64,000 nt of DNA from Sclerodactyla briareus (Eukaryota > Echinodermata > Holothuroidea > Dendrochirotida > Sclerodactylidae), in NCBI GenBank assembly GCA_026419785.1, contig JAODTK010000999.1, forward strand, positions 310,001 to 374,000, in the 5' to 3' direction. Numbering within the stretch: the stretch's first letter is position 1; each line of letters opens with the position of its first letter. The notes under the pieces were generated by a model. That model saw nothing but the letters and a program-made list of their open reading frames with translations. It ran no database searches and was not told the DNA's origin. This document shows, piece by piece, positions 12,836 to 26,786 of the stretch. The position numbers were made by a program, and so were the translations under genes.

Positions 12836-13330
12836 ACACAGCTCTTGTCATGTTCAGAGTTCTACTGTACCATCTGGCAGACACTGATTGGGTACATATG
12901 ATGATGCAGCTTCCACCAGGATGCCTAGATTAGCTGAGGACAGTATGAGCTAAGATGAGCAACTGTACCATCAGGATGGCACCACAGGCCTATGAGCAAG
13001 ACAAACATGCACCATGTAAGACGATACAGCCCTTTGTCATGTTCAAAGTTCCACTGTTACCATCTGGCAGACACTGATTGGGTACATATGATGATGCAGC
13101 TTCCACCAGGATGCCTAGATTAGCTGAGGACAGTTTGTGCCTTGATGAACACCTGTCCATCAGATGGCACCACAGGCCTATGAGCAAGCCAAACAGGCAC
13201 TGAAAGAAGATACAGCCCTTTGTCATGTTCAAACTGTACCACCTGGTAGACACTGATCGGGTACATATGATGGTGCAGCCTCTACCGGGATGCCTATATT
13301 AGCCAAGGATGGTAGTGCTGTGATAGGTAC
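12836..13330. repeat. Tandem repeat, about 2.6 copies, period 179-190 bp
   Basis: The block CATCTGGCAGACACTGATTG recurs at about 12871, 13061 and (diverged) 13240, each followed by GGGTACATATGATGRTGCAG and GGATGCCTAKATTAGC. Weaker similarity extends upstream to about 12730. Confidence 0.85.
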
Positions 13331-16300
13331 CTGTACTATTCTGGTCAGATGCTGCAGCCATTGATAGGCTTGACGAGGACACTCTGGAATTAGGTTCGAC
13401 TGTATGCTGTCCCATAGGCAGAATTTAGGGGAAAATCAAGATTTTCATTCAGTAAATCCTCACATTGTAACTGTTGCACAGAACTGATGTATTTCCATTA
13501 GTACATCCATCAGTACCTGTTGACTCCCATTTGAGTACTTCCCAGCACTCAATATTCTAATTTCAGTTTCCTCCTACAATCTGGATATGTCAAACTTCAT
13601 ATACTCACTTTGTGCATACAATACCATGTTTTACAAGTTTGTTTCCCTGATGAAATAATATGTAACATTATTGAACATACATACCACATAATTGAAAACA
13701 TACCCTCACCTAAAGTTTTAAGGACACTTCTGGTGGTCTGACGAATGATTCCCTAGTTGATATGAGTATTGGATTTTCGATAGTACAGACCTTCCTAGAA
13801 ACGGACTGTACATACCTGGCAATTGAGTTAATTTGTACTTGTGCAAAGATAGAATCAACTTTTCATAACTTCGAATTCGGGTTAATTTGGGGACCCTTGG
13901 TAAAAAGCTTTTTCCGGGATTGCATCATTTTAGACAAGTGAAAGTGTAAAAAAGATGGACATGCCCAGAATGTATCCTATGAAGGTCATCGAACAAAAAT
14001 ACTGCTAATGTGTGAGTCAACATGATCTATGTATTTAATGGAATACAAACCCTCTAACAAAATAAGAATGGAATAAAGATGATGAACCCAATTAAATGTT
14101 ATCACTACAATTCTTATATTCTTAAATTGTGGTATGCTAAATCCTTTTGTAATAGTAAAAATGAATGAGGAGTTTGATTTGATCCTAAAATGAGCATCAT
14201 TTACATTCCACCTAGACACCTGCAACCCTGATTATATTTGAAGGTGTTTGAATTGTTCAAGGGGAGGGTATGTAATTGATTAAACAAAGAAAACTAAACG
14301 AGAGAATACAGGAGATACAACAAGATAAAGAGAATATAAGTGATTTGTGCAGAGAATAGCTAACTTCTTTAGTTAAAATGATCACAAACAAACATTGATC
14401 AAGATATATCTTTTCCCCCTTGAATCATTCAAGTGAATTCCATGAAAAGTTTTCTTTGAGTTCCATTCAAGCGAAAGTTTGAGGTGAGAAACATGTAAAT
14501 GGTTTGCTCCATTGTTCTCCACAATTGACAATTAGTAGTTCTAGACAGTCCGAAGGATTCATAACTACATATTAAAGCATTTTCTTCCGAATATACCATA
14601 GGGAAGTTATGCATTTAAGAGATGCTTCTCTTCCAAGCTTGACTATTCCCTGAACAAGCAGTATTCATGATCATTTTGTTGATTGCCCTGGATATCGTCC
14701 TGTCTGCCTAACGGATGAATCTCTCTCTGCATCGGGACAAAAAAAAAAAAAAAACCAGTAAGAAGGTATTGGTGAGGTTCATACTTGTGTTCTGTCACGT
14801 ACTGCCTTTGAACCTCCTTGTAAATTGGCAATTTTATTGAATCTCCTCTCAGTTGTGGCTCATGTCTGTTCTGTTAGGAGTAAACCAAGTATTAGGCGGC
14901 AGTTTTTTTTTGCCTCATAAGAATGACTCAAATATTATATGTGACCTGCCATTGCCATGTCTGGTTCCATTACATGTTGACAATACATATGAGCAAGCAT
15001 CGTTTTCATAGGAAAGGTTCCATAGAGGCATAACTCATATTCTTTACAGTTCCTTACAGTCTTTGATTTTCACCCCATGCGCAGAGTGTGGGCCACCCTT
15101 ATGTTATTTATATTAGGTTTAAGTACAATGGTCACGAAATGAATTATCTTTAAAGAAAATTCATTTCATGACCCTTGTACTTCATACCTAATTAAAGAAC
15201 ATTCATAGACTGCTCTGTAGGTTACATGATGCAATCCACCAAAAAATCAATTTGAATTTCATGGTGTGTACGCGTTTTATTGGCGCAGAAGTCGTTTATA
15301 AATAAGATGTATTAGCCAGAATACCGCACATGAATATTCTAGAGAAAGCATCGAGGACAGGCAGCAGGTTTCTTACATTCTACAGGCTAACAAACGTCAT
15401 GCCAGACCTGGATTCAGAGAAACAGATGCGTGAGTGTGCGTTACTTCTGTACATTCTCCGTAGCACTTTAGTACGCGCGCCAAAAATCGTAACACCATAC
15501 TCTTCGCGTCAATGATTTCGGGCAGGCTATGTTCACAATCTTTTCAACGACACTGCAGTTCTTGCACAATCTCGCAGAAGGTCCCTTGTGATTTAGAGGG
15601 CTCTCTTACAGGTGAAACAAATCCCATTTTTCACTGATTTTGTGAAATCAGTTTCTGGGCAACTTTCAATGCCATTTGTATCGCTTTGAATCATTCCCAC
15701 AAATTAGAAAAGTCGTTTTTCCGTGTACCATTTCATGGTGGGACTCACAAATATGTAATACTGTAGGGATGACTCGATGATGATCAGATATTGTACCATG
15801 CTGATAGGACCCCTTAATTATGACATCATCACCATACTCCAGCAATGATGAACCCATTTATGATGATGATGCACCCTCAGTACCATGATGCATACCTTTG
15901 GGGTCTTCAGCTACCGACTCTAGCCCTGGCAATGAGGAAGCCAGTATCTGCTCCCCGCCCAATTTAGAGGTCTCCGACGCTAGTAGAGCGATGTAAGAAA
16001 TATTGGGAAACTAGCGGGTAGGCTATCGGAGTGCTAAATATGGTGGTGATAATACCCAGATTATTATCTGTGTGCACAATGAGTCGTGCCTGATACCATT
16101 TCATAGGGATATCTTATCGATGGACTCAGCATGATCAGCCTTTGCAGCAATGAGCGGTCCTCAACGCTAGTCCAACCAGTTCCCTGTTTCTAACAAATGA
16201 ACTGTTCCAGCAACATTGCCTCTGGTATGGCGTTGGAAATACCCAGAATATCCAATATGGTCTAGTAGTGAGGGTATCAATTTAATAGGCTAGCAGCTGC

Positions 16301-18345
16301 GCAGTAGGTTTGTTTGTGTCCGGTAAGCTGCTGGTAATAATGGGCAGAAATATTTGATGTTGTGGTCATTGTAACACTGTCTTCCCCTGCCCACAGGGCA
16401 GGACATGCTCTTCCATAGTTTCAAATGGAGAGTCAACCCAGGCCCGGCCCTGCCTACACGGTTCTACGCCAATGCAATGAAACAATGAAACAAAGACACA
16501 TTTGTGGCATATCGCATCAGTTTGGGCCTGTAAATGAACATTTACTACTCTAGACAGTAAGAGTGACCAATTGAAGGGAGGGGGTGGGGAAGAGGCGGGG
16601 GATGAAGGGGTGTGGGCGGAGGAATTTTAAAGGAATAGCTGCAAACATATTGCATGCATTAATAAAATTTGTGGGTGCAAGTTTTGTCTATTGTAGGACA
16701 GTTCAAGGGGTATTTGAGTACAAAAAAACAAAGAAAGAGTTAGATCAGTATTAGAGGGGCAACGTTGGTATTTGGGGGCTTTGGCAGAGCGGGGAAAAAA
16801 CGCAGCTATTTCGTTCTGCTCTTGGCTCCGGGTAGAACAAGGACCAAAAGTAGTGTTTAGGGATGCATACTAATGGGGAACTAGTGGGACACGTTAGATG
16901 AGGGGCTCTGCCAGGATCCGATGACTCTGACTGCTACAATCAATACCCTTCCGCACACGATGTGGGCCCTCGGTACTTCTTCCAGGTCGTACCACACACG
17001 ACCTATTGTAAGAGCTTGGGTCTCTTGCTTACGTGTAACTCATCTGTACTAAAAACATGATACTATGGGAAATAATATAACAAAGGTTAAACACTGCTCA
17101 CGAGTAGGCCAGTGAAGCAATCGATTGGCGTAAAAGTTTTTTTTGGGGAGGGGAAATGACCCTATGTCCAAATTTTACTATGAAAAAACTCAAATGATGG
17201 AACGTTCAATATGATATTTGCATGCCTATATAATCAAAGTCAAACTATCTATCTAGCCAGATATGGATAGGTGTTGTCTGCTGGATGGGGGGGGGGGGGG
17301 GGGGAGGGAGGGAGCGCAGATATGACCCCTAATCTAAATTATTTTACTAAAGTAAATACTATTGGACATGTGTGGGGGGGAGGGAGAAAGATTCACGCAA
17401 ATATCGGTATTCTGTGAAATCCTATATAACTCTAAAAGTTTTAAAGTTTGTGTTGCTTGAGTCCACACACTGTATGACTGAAAGCAGAGGCAATGTACAG
17501 AATCAATTAACGTTGTTAATGTCTGAGAATCAATAAGACCTTGTCAAGTGGGATAGAGATCAGTATGTTTAGTACTAACTGACCACATTGGTCAATATAC
17601 CTTTGTGTGTTACCATGTAGAAAGAGTAGTAATCCCATTGTGCTATCTTTCCAGATTTTACTGAATCGGGGAAGGAAAACAAAATATTAGGCATATCATA
17701 TTAAAAAACCGTAGTAATTCAGTTCAAGGGTTAAACTTGAACTGATTCGAATGTGACCATCTTCAATGCACACCAATTGTCTTAATTCCAATCAAAACAG
17801 CAAATTTTGTAAGTGTAATTACCATCCACCAGGGCGTTTTTTCACCCAAATTTTGCCAGGAATATCTTCCACATTTCATATGCTGCTTTTTTAAATGTTT
17901 GCCTGCACCACTTAGGCCCATTGCATTAGGCCTTTGTTGAAGTGAAAAGCATAAGGTATTATAATACCAAGTGCCTAGATACAAATGGACCATATTTCAT
18001 AGACATTTCAAAATCTTAATACAAACAAAACTCCAAGAAATGTGCTCCAGATAGAGTTCATTTCACAAATGGAGACCTAAACGTCTTATGGAATTAATTC
18101 TCTGGTAGTCCCACTGAAAATCATATATAAATTGGCTAACAGGGCCATAGAAAAATCCCTCATCTAAATCTACAGACAATTGACAATATTTACTGTAACA
18201 CAAATAAGCTGTCAAAATAGTTAGAGAATTAGTCTGTTAATCTATTTGTTCCAGCATGGAATCCATTTCTATACCTTCCAAAGACCATAAGTTAGCCTAT
18301 TACCGTGATTCTCAAAACCGTGGAATGACATGTCCCTAAGGATTA
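13331..18345. other. Intron sequence, no gene recognised
   Basis: Contains the hairpin at 15.1 kb, a run of 18 or more G at about 17287-17304 and further G-rich tracts (16580-16620, 17375-17385). A plus-strand open stretch after TCTTCAG at about 15906-15990 ends in a stop but has no partner exon, so I do not call it. Confidence 0.5.
15112..15194. repeat. Long imperfect inverted repeat (hairpin)
   Basis: Left arm TTAGGTTTAAGTACAATGGT continuing CACGAAATGAATT pairs with a right arm that reads AATTCATTTCATGACC then CTTGTACTTCATACCTAA. Arms are about 33 bp with a few mismatches, around a short AT-rich loop. It could be a solo palindromic MITE or the fold-back core of a small transposon. Confidence 0.75.
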
Positions 18346-18890
18346 TCCTGATAGCCAACTCTAAGAATCATCCTAGTAGCCATCTCCAAGAATTATCCTA
18401 ATAGCCATCCCTGAGAATCATCCTGATAGCCAACTCTAAGAATCATCCTAGTAGCCATCTCCAAGAATTATCCTAATAGCCATCCCTGAGAATCATCCTG
18501 ATAGCCAACTCTAAGAATCATCCTAGTAGCCATCTCCAAGAATTATCCTAATAGCCATCCCTGAGAATCATCCTGATAGCCAACTCTAAGAATCATCCTA
18601 GTAGCCATCTCCAAGAATTATCCTAATAGCCATCCCTGAGAATCATCCTGATAGCCAACTCTAAGAATCATCCTAGTAGCCATCTCCAAGAATTATCCTA
18701 ATAGCCATCCCTGAGAATCATCCTGATAGCCAACTCTAAGAATCATCCTAGTAGCCATCTCCAAGAATTATCCTAATAGCCATCCCTGAGAATCATCCTG
18801 ATAGCCAACTCTAAGAATCATCCTAGTAGCCATCTCCAAGAATTATCCTAATAGCCATCCCTGAGAATCATCCTGATAGCCAACTCTACT
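18346..18890. repeat. 75-bp higher-order satellite made of three 25-bp monomers
   Basis: Seven consecutive 75-bp units start at 18346, 18421, 18496 and so on to 18796, with a partial unit to 18890. Each unit consists of three related 25-mers beginning TCCTGATAGCCAACTCTAAG, TCCTAGTAGCCATCTCCAAG and TCCTAATAGCCATCCCTGAG. Whole units look identical, whereas the monomers inside a unit differ at several sites. All six frames contain stops, so it is not a coding repeat. Confidence 0.97.
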
Positions 18891-21800
18891 TTGCAAAACT
18901 AATAACAATGTAGATGACAGACATTTCAAATACTTGGAACAGCATTAGAGAGAACATGAAGAGTATAAAGGCACAATGAGAATCACTGACAGTCTCATCA
19001 CATTACCCAATGACTGACAAGGAACCTTTGATCAGATAGTTACAACCACAAGCAAGGTTAATACCACTACCAGCCCCTGCTGCATCTTTGCATTGCATTC
19101 CGTAATAACAAAATTTGGCACTGCTTTCCCTGATAATGCCAGATGGATACTCGCTGACAATTTGCAACCCTATGACCATATTAGTAGTAATAAGTTGAAA
19201 TATGTACCATACTTTGACCATACTATTATAATTAATTATTCATAATTTCTTTAATTCAGATATGATTTAATAACTAAACAGCATACAGACAGGGTGGTGG
19301 GTTTAGTGGGGAGAACAGTTACTAGTACACAAATATGTCACACAGAATTGTTCATTTTTTCCAATCTGACCAAACATAGGAATAGCTCAAATGGCAACCC
19401 CATTTGATTGACTCTTCAGTTATAACCAGCATAGTTAAGCCAGCATATTGAAAGTATGATTTAGGCATATAGGAATGGCTCAGGAAAAGACAAAACGCTG
19501 TGAATGCTGGCACTCAAACATGAGAGAGAGAAAAAATCACTCACACACACAAATCACATCGAGTAACACAGAGCCATCATCTGCAAACTCTCAAATCTGA
19601 AGCAAGTTACTTGAGCCCGAATAGTTCTACTTCATATCTGTGGTCGTTCGATTTCTGTGCAATAGTTTATTTGGAAAAGAGTAGATATGGAGAATTCCTG
19701 GAAGATACCAATTTGTTTGGACACAAAGCATCAGAATATGAATATACATTCAAATTTTTATCTCTCTTGTGTTACCTGTGGTGAATAAATGTGAACGTTA
19801 TATTGGGTAGATGTATTATACTACATTTGGTTATCAATTATCAGTCAGGGTAATATCTTGTTACCACAGGAAAGATAAACAACATGTGAAAGTAACAGAA
19901 CAATCATCGGTAAAATCTTCATAGGGGGGGGCATAAGGAGCCTAGGACAATGGAACACGATAGCAAATGTAATGAGGTAGGACCTATGAGGGATGCACAT
20001 GGTACAAGGTCCCCTGAATTGGCACCCATGAAACCACTTTCACTGTAGGTTATGCAGAAGGCAATAAAAACTTGAGAAACTGTCCGTCTTGTGAATTTTT
20101 CGTTTTTTTTTTTTTTTTTTTTTCGTATTGTGACAACTCATACTTTGATGAATGCTCACCATGTATTTGATGTGTGCTCTTGTTGATTTTAGTTCTTGTT
20201 TAATGAAAACTTGAAAACGAGAGATATTCAATCACCCTGACAAGCAAATCCAAGAAAATTCACTTGTTACAACTTACAATTCACCTATTATTATTGTTAT
20301 TATGCACAGATCTTGAACATAAATACTGCAGAAAATAATTCAAAAAATGTTCACTGTGAGTATGGTAATATTTTCAAGCATTGTTATTCAGTGTGTCAGC
20401 CAGGTTACGGTTGACTGCTGGCCAACAATATTAAAGGGGTAGCAGCGGGGGAAGGGGTCGAATTGGTGGGGGCAGGGTGACCTCTGAACCGTCGCAGGAT
20501 CCCACGAAGAGGACAGGAGCACAAACTCCCTCCTGCACCTTCGGCATGTGTCTCAACTGACAGACATCCGATTATCTCCTGGGACCCAGTTCTTAGACCA
20601 GGCCCCTTCAGTTGGATAAGAAAATACTTGTTATCTCAAAGATTGAAGAAGGGTGTAGATGGTGTTATGGCTGTCTCATACCACCTAAGTATCATCGTGA
20701 TGGTGGCAAAGATCCTCACATCAAACATTAGGTAAGAAAAAATGATATCGAAGCGTCTTCAGCCATGGTATCAATCGTGTCATACCTTGAATAGACAAAA
20801 CCGACTACAAACTGACCTAGAATAAAAAGAATGTTACTAAATGAGACAGCATTAGGCCTGGCCAGAGCATCCAGTTTAGAAGTAGTTCCTAGAGGTAATT
20901 CAGATATGAGTGGCATCTGAAGGTAAAATGGTCGATAACGAGCTTGTGATTTGGCGGTTGAACGGAATTAGGGGTCATCATCCACCTAATGAGCCACTAT
21001 AGCTTTGGAGACCTAAACCATCTTCAAATCAGCATATGGCTAAAAGAAGTGACTAGCTTTAGTAGGACCTACATATCAAAATTTCGTTCAGGATTGCTTG
21101 ATTAAGAAATTCGTCTGTGTGGTTAGGAACACTGGCAGGCATAACAGTTAGTTTAGAGTAATAAAATAATAAATCTTATATTCCTTATGAATGAAGATGT
21201 TTAATCTTCTGAATCAAGTATTGGAGGTTTGCCCACACAGAAATGAACCGTTTATTATTACAGGCTGGTATAATATAACTATTAAAATGAAATATATGAA
21301 AGCTGTATCGAAGCTTGGAATGAACATGAGTCAATAACTGTAAACCATATACTTCCATTTTTCAACAACCTAACATCAGACTGAAAATGGATGTTAAAAA
21401 TGTTTGACAAAATAATATGTTGGCACCCAGAATAAGCATGATCTTTTCAGAGCCTCGAAGAGGTCTGCTTCTTCGAAAATAACGTGGATTCATCATGATA
21501 GTTACTTTCTGATACCCCAGAAAATATTGGGGAGTAGTAATTGTCTGTATATGCCACTCCCGATGTTGTAATAAGGCACAACCATGGGACCATGGCCACG
21601 AGGTACTCACGGTATTAGGAGCCAAGGGCCAAACCCACCTAATTAGGGGTTCCGCTTCTTCATTCAGGTCCTGATGATAGATGTCACGGCAGTATTGAAT
21701 AATCCTACAATTTTGTTCAGATTTGTATTTCGAAAGACCCTAAAACTCCATGATTTTCCCTGCCTTGGGTTGCTGCTATCTCGGCACAATGCCCAAATCG

Positions 21801-24777
21801 AAGTAGGTTTCTATTTAAATTCTCCAGCATGTCCTCCTCAGAAACTTCAATATCCAGTTTCAAGAAGCTGAGGCACTGTAGTTCTGTAACAGAAGTTCAT
21901 ATTTTAAATCTGAAGAATTTGGCATTAAAACAATGTAGCATATTCACAAGCCATCGGTTGTTCGTGGTTAAAAGATAGCATAAAAGAGAATGGCAGATAA
22001 TGGTTTCCATATTTCAGGAAGTCAAAATCTCATCAGAAATATTCCTCCAGCCAATCACAAGCGTACAATTCCTTATTATTAATTCTTTTTATTGAGAGAT
22101 GTCAGTTTCCTACTGAATGGATCATATTACCATGTATTGCCATGTTATCAGTCCTACTTCTCAATCATTGTCCTATGAACAATAGACAAGAAGGGATAGG
22201 ACCCAACATTCTGACCTAATATGGTGCCAACCAAGTCACCACCACCCAACTCAGCATGAAAGTTCAGCATGACGCCAGTCCCATTTATATTGAGATAAGG
22301 TCACTTCCAAATAAAATTGTCCTGTGAGGCGATTTTGGTCATTGATATGATATGAAATAGAACCAGGATCTCACACAATGACTATGCTATGGCTATGTTT
22401 TTGGGGGGGGTTTTCTAAATCGAAATATTGATTAGTCAAATATAAGCGCACAATATCCATTGTAAATGCCTGGAGTAATCAATTTTCCTTGGAATACCCC
22501 CTATAACCCACTAAGCCCCTTTACACACCTTAAGTGTCTTTTACAGACCCCATAACTTCACCAAAAAAACTCTTCCCCCCATTTCTCTCTCTTTTTGTAA
22601 TCCTGGCAGAAATCCAGCTGAAAATCCAGAAAGCTACTTGGTTTGTTGATGATGAAGAGCGGATTGTTTTATTGCTATCTACAATATGCCTAATCTAGCC
22701 ATTTTTAATCCCTTAAAGATAACTGAAAGTACATCTCCTGGGCACCACGATCTGCCTAGACAACCATCCGAGTCTCTCATCTCCAATAAACTCACTGCCT
22801 TGATCTACAATCCATCGACTCAGGTTTGTCCTTCAATTTTCTCTCCCATATGCTCCTTGTCACGCCTTCTGCATCCTTTTCTTTCCATGCTATTCAACTC
22901 GAACGATTTGAAATATTTGCCTAACTTTTCCAGCTCGTTGCCCGACCTAGCTAGGACAGGCATTGGTGGTAGTCAGACAATGCACATTCCATCAAATGTC
23001 TGTGGCTGCCAATCCTTTTTTGTGGTTCAATCACAATTTTTTTTTTGCTGTGAATTTACCTTCTCAGAAGAGAATTGCGCAAAATGCTGATCCTGTTTAT
23101 TGTTGTCTTGTTCCTTTTGCATTACAAATACTGCTTATTATTGAAACCTATTGCAAACTGCACATAGTTAACATACTTGTGAATCGTTCTTTGAATATGA
23201 ATCAAATTCACACATATCCTATTCGCATGCCTATAATACATTTTTTCATAACAACAAATGTGCCTATCTGTCATTTTTATGGAGTTGCATTGCAATCGTT
23301 CATTCCCTTCCTCGAAAATTCGCCAATTTCCTGGATCTCAAGGTAATAGGTATAATGGCTCTCATAAATGCTAGAAAAACTTATTCACAAAAAGCTATTA
23401 AGATGTTAGGTAGACTATTAGCTAAACGAAGCAGAGGAGGTAATTATAGCAGGAATGCTCACTGGCCAGAGATTGAATTAGGCAGATTCAGGCTTGGATT
23501 CCATAGAGGCAGATGTAGTGTGCAGGTGGTATATAGATGTGAAAATCCCCACTTTTTGTGAGACGATTATTTTTCAGTAGGAGTTTGAACTTCGAGATGA
23601 TATAAACGGACCATAAACAAGGACTCTTAAAAGTTGCTTATGAGAAGATTTCCATGGAATCGATTTGCTGTGATGCGGCATCAATGCCGCAATAGCATGT
23701 ATGGCTCTTTTGCCGTTTCAGGATTCTGTACATTCTATTTGGGTGATTTTTGCTGCTACAGAACCTGTGAACCAACTGCTGCTTATTCAGGCATGATCAA
23801 AGTTGTACTCACATGTATCCACCATTTATGGTATCTTAAGGCATCTGCCCACTATGGAATCCTAGCCTTAGTTAGTTAACCACACTGCTGATGATTACAT
23901 TGTCAATAGCCATCTTTAATAGCTCTCAACCGCCTGCATATACCTCTTAAACAATCCCCGACCCCCTATCCTTCACTACTAATGTATACACTGTGTGATG
24001 TGACTCTAGCACAAGACTGTATACAACCACAACTAACCTCTGCCCCCTATCCCTACTATGCCCCACCCTCTCAGCCTCCCCTAACCCCTACTCTGCCCAC
24101 CCTCCCATGCATCATCTCTCCTCTCATTCTGTACTTAATTTTTCATTTAAAAAATATTCAAATCTGTACAGTTACATGTATGCTGCTGTGCTCTGAGAAT
24201 CGTTTTGATAATGGCCATATATCTCTCAACGCCACCACCTATCCCGCAACTTTGCAACAAATCCCCAAGACTCTCCAAACAACTCTCCCATCCCTCAACT
24301 ACCTCACCCCCATCCCCCCCCCCCCGTCCCCCAACAACCTCACCCCCCCCCCCCCTCTCCATCCCACCTATCACACCACTCTCAATTAGCCAATGAGTAG
24401 ATTGCAAAAGATAAGCAGATCTCTATATATATATATGTAGTTATGTGTACGCTGCTTGTGCCTGTAGAATGAGGGGGTTTCAAGTTTTTGCCCCTGCCAC
24501 CCTGGTTTAACCTTTCTGGGATTTCCAATGGTCTATTGACCCTTCCTACTGTTAACTTGGTTTTCTCCCTGACAAATGGCAGGTAAATTAAAACTTAACA
24601 GACAAGACTGATAAACAGATTATCGAATAGACACAAATAACTAGTGCTGAAGACCCACCTAACTTGTGTGTTATTAGATAAAACCAGATCTCGGGGTATG
24701 TCCTAATATGCGGTACAGTTATAATGTGCAACAACATCTCTCCTGAAAGTTATCAGGTACAATTTTTCTTTTCTAGC
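18891..24777. other. Intron sequence with no recognised gene
   Basis: Includes a T-run at about 20103-20123, C-rich low complexity at 24020-24370 (long C runs) and a short (AT)n at 24425-24436. Several open stretches of 60-134 codons (for example plus strand 22686-23090) have no recognisable motif. The missing PLC Y domain was looked for here on the minus strand (FWN-GCQ, NFQT, PEFMR) and not found. Confidence 0.5.
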
Positions 24778-25245
24778 AGCGCCTGTCCACACATTTTCCG
24801 ATCTGTTGCCCCCTCTCAACTTCACAGTGATCTTTCCCTAAAGATAACCAATTTTGAATGGGACATATATGGCGGAAGGTTGAAATTTAAAAATGAACCT
24901 GCTTGTATACATGACACACTGAGGAACAATGGAAGGGCATTTCCTCTCAATATGGACACCCTATTAGGTGGCTGATGTTGAAACTATAAAATTAGGCTAT
25001 AACACACATCACATGACACTTGAATACAATTTAGTTTGGAGCAGCCTGGCCCCATTTTCCAGTCAGTTGCCTCTCTCACCTTCAATGATCTTCTTTGAAG
25101 GAATTACAACTATAAATTTGTGAATAGGAGATATGGGGGAGGAAAACTGTTGAATTTTCAAAATGAACTTGCAGTTATACATGACACAATGAAAAACTAT
25201 AGAGGGGGCTTCCCTCTCGATATGATCATCTAATTAGGTGGCTGT
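24778..25245. repeat. Diverged tandem duplication, about 265 bp x 2
   Basis: The segment from 24778 (CATTTTCCGATCTGTTGCC) matches the one from 25043 (CATTTTCCAGTCAGTTGCC), continuing through matching blocks AARATGAACYTGC, ATACATGACACA and TTCCTCTC to ATTAGGTGGCTG. Divergence is considerable, so this is an older duplication. Confidence 0.8.
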
Positions 25246-25871
25246 AAGGAATCAGGCAAATGTTGAAATTACTATTTTTTACAACATTCATGAATTGTCT
25301 ATTGCGATGATGAATAACATGAGTAATGACAGAAAGATAGACAAGTGAAAAATCTTCAACTTTCTTAGAAAAAAAGATTTGAAAGTTCAAAGGTCAAGAT
25401 ACAATGAACACAAAGTCACGAATACATGAATCATGCAATCTAACAAGCAATATCTACAACTGTTCAAATTTGCACACATATAGCCTTCCAAACTGTAACA
25501 GCTATATCTGTGTGATCGTTTGAGTTTCTATGTTAAGTAGGTAAGGATACACTGCCCTCACTTCCCCCGAAAAATCATCCAACTTACAGTTCAATGACTA
25601 CAATTATGTTGATTGATTAAATGGTTTCAAACAAACTTCAGCTTAACCAGCACTAACCAGGCAATACAGAAGGCTACTGACAACAAAGGACATATTCAGT
25701 GATATATCACTACAATGAACCTAACATTGTTGGACTATTTAAGGTGCCATTATAATTTAGTGGATGCTATTCTATGCACGGCACGAAAACATCAAACATT
25801 GCTGACAAGTGACATCAGACCACCAAATATGATACACCATCAGCATAACAGTAATGTTTGCATTAACTCAC

Positions 25872-25975
25872 CTGTTCGTTTTGGAATGTTGGGGTCTTTC
25901 TTACGTTTCCTGTTCTTAACCAAGATCTTTCCACGGAGTTCGGTGGGGCTTGGGCATTGGCACTCCGCTCTCAAG
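25872..25975 (-). CDS. PLCB: PLC-beta exon: end of X domain and start of X-Y linker
   Basis: A 104-bp exon with acceptor TCAATAG and donor GTGAGT at 25871. It encodes LESGVPMP and then SPTELRGKILVKNRKRKKDP and NIPKRT, ending on one base of a Gly or Glu codon. Human PLCB1 has [24 protein letters not shown] at this place. The frame shifts by one near 25951, at the repeated CCCAAGCCCC. The first phosphate-contacting Lys of the family motif (KILVKNKK; Lys438 in PLC-delta1) is present. The second basic position reads Arg instead of Lys, a conservative change. This is the last exon in the window identified by sequence similarity; the basic tail KRKKDP begins the variable X-Y linker. Confidence 0.92.
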
Positions 25976-26179
25976 CTATTGATTGTTAAAATATGAAGCA
26001 TCAAACTGATGAGTTACAACAATGTGTTATCATCAAAAATTGCACTGAATTTGAAATTACGAACACCAATACATACATCTTCTCTTTTTTTTTACTGCGA
26101 CTTCATTTTGAACTGACTTACACATTGTCCCTTGCACTCCAGTAACTGAATGAATAGATATTGTTTGAGTACACCTCCA

Positions 26180-26690
26180 GAAAAAAATCTGGAATGGAGC
26201 ACACCTATAGCTCATACAGCTATAAAAGCCAGTGTAGAGAGCTGATTTCTTGAGAAGAATCTCTATAACTGTTCTGAGAAGACTAGAGAAACAGCAGTTG
26301 TCACCCTTGCTAGACCACTTTTGGAATATGCTTTTGTTGTCGGAGACCCACATACTAAACTACTTACAGATAGAAATGAGAAAGTTCAGAGATCAGGTAC
26401 TAAAACAACCATGAGTGCACCTCGGGTACGGTTCTAAGCTTCTCTCTGCATTGAACAATATGCGAAGTTGCTCATCAGGTTTTGATTTGTGAGACGTTTC
26501 ATAACCTTGTGGATATTCTTTGTGAGCAGTTGCTCATTCCTACGTTATTCAAATACATTGAATTCCCACATTTCCTAATGGTCGTCTCAGTGTCCACAAG
26601 GTACATTTCCCCTGCCTGCCATTAAAGGAGTGAAACCCACTTCCCAAACTCTAGACAGCTTCAAAGTGCAGTGTATGATATACGAAAGTT
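26180..26690 (+). mobile_element. Non-LTR retrotransposon (LINE) fragment, 3' end of reverse-transcriptase ORF
   Basis: Plus-strand translation gives VVTLARPLLEYAFVVGDPHT and then NEKVQR, the usual end of the RT thumb region in CR1/Jockey-like LINEs (LVRPILEYASVVWDP...LEKVQR). It is followed by ETFHNLVDILCEQLLIPTLF and a terminal PAIKGVKPTSQTLDSFKVQ, like the closing NSFK motif of such ORFs. The reading requires several frame changes and contains stops, so it is a decayed 5'-truncated copy. It lies antisense to the PLC gene in an intron. Confidence 0.78.
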
Positions 26691-26786
26691 TTACAATCTG
26701 TCGTTGCTTGTATCCCTGCATCTACCTGGCTTCTATGCTCTTAGTTGGGCCCAGCCAGTATCTGAGCAGATGCAGCTACAGAAGGC

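Noticed and set aside
15890-15992. Plus-strand terminal-exon-like stretch TDSSPGNEEASICSPPNLEV ending in TAA
   Set aside because: No upstream exon, no family match; it could be chance in a GC-richer patch.
18346-18890. CRISPR-like regular repeat
   Set aside because: There are no unique spacers; the whole unit repeats identically, and the context is eukaryotic.
20728-20930. Splice-flanked minus-strand stretch (acceptor TTACCTTCAG, internal GTATGA)
   Set aside because: Does not match the expected PLC Y or C2 sequence and no phase partner was found.
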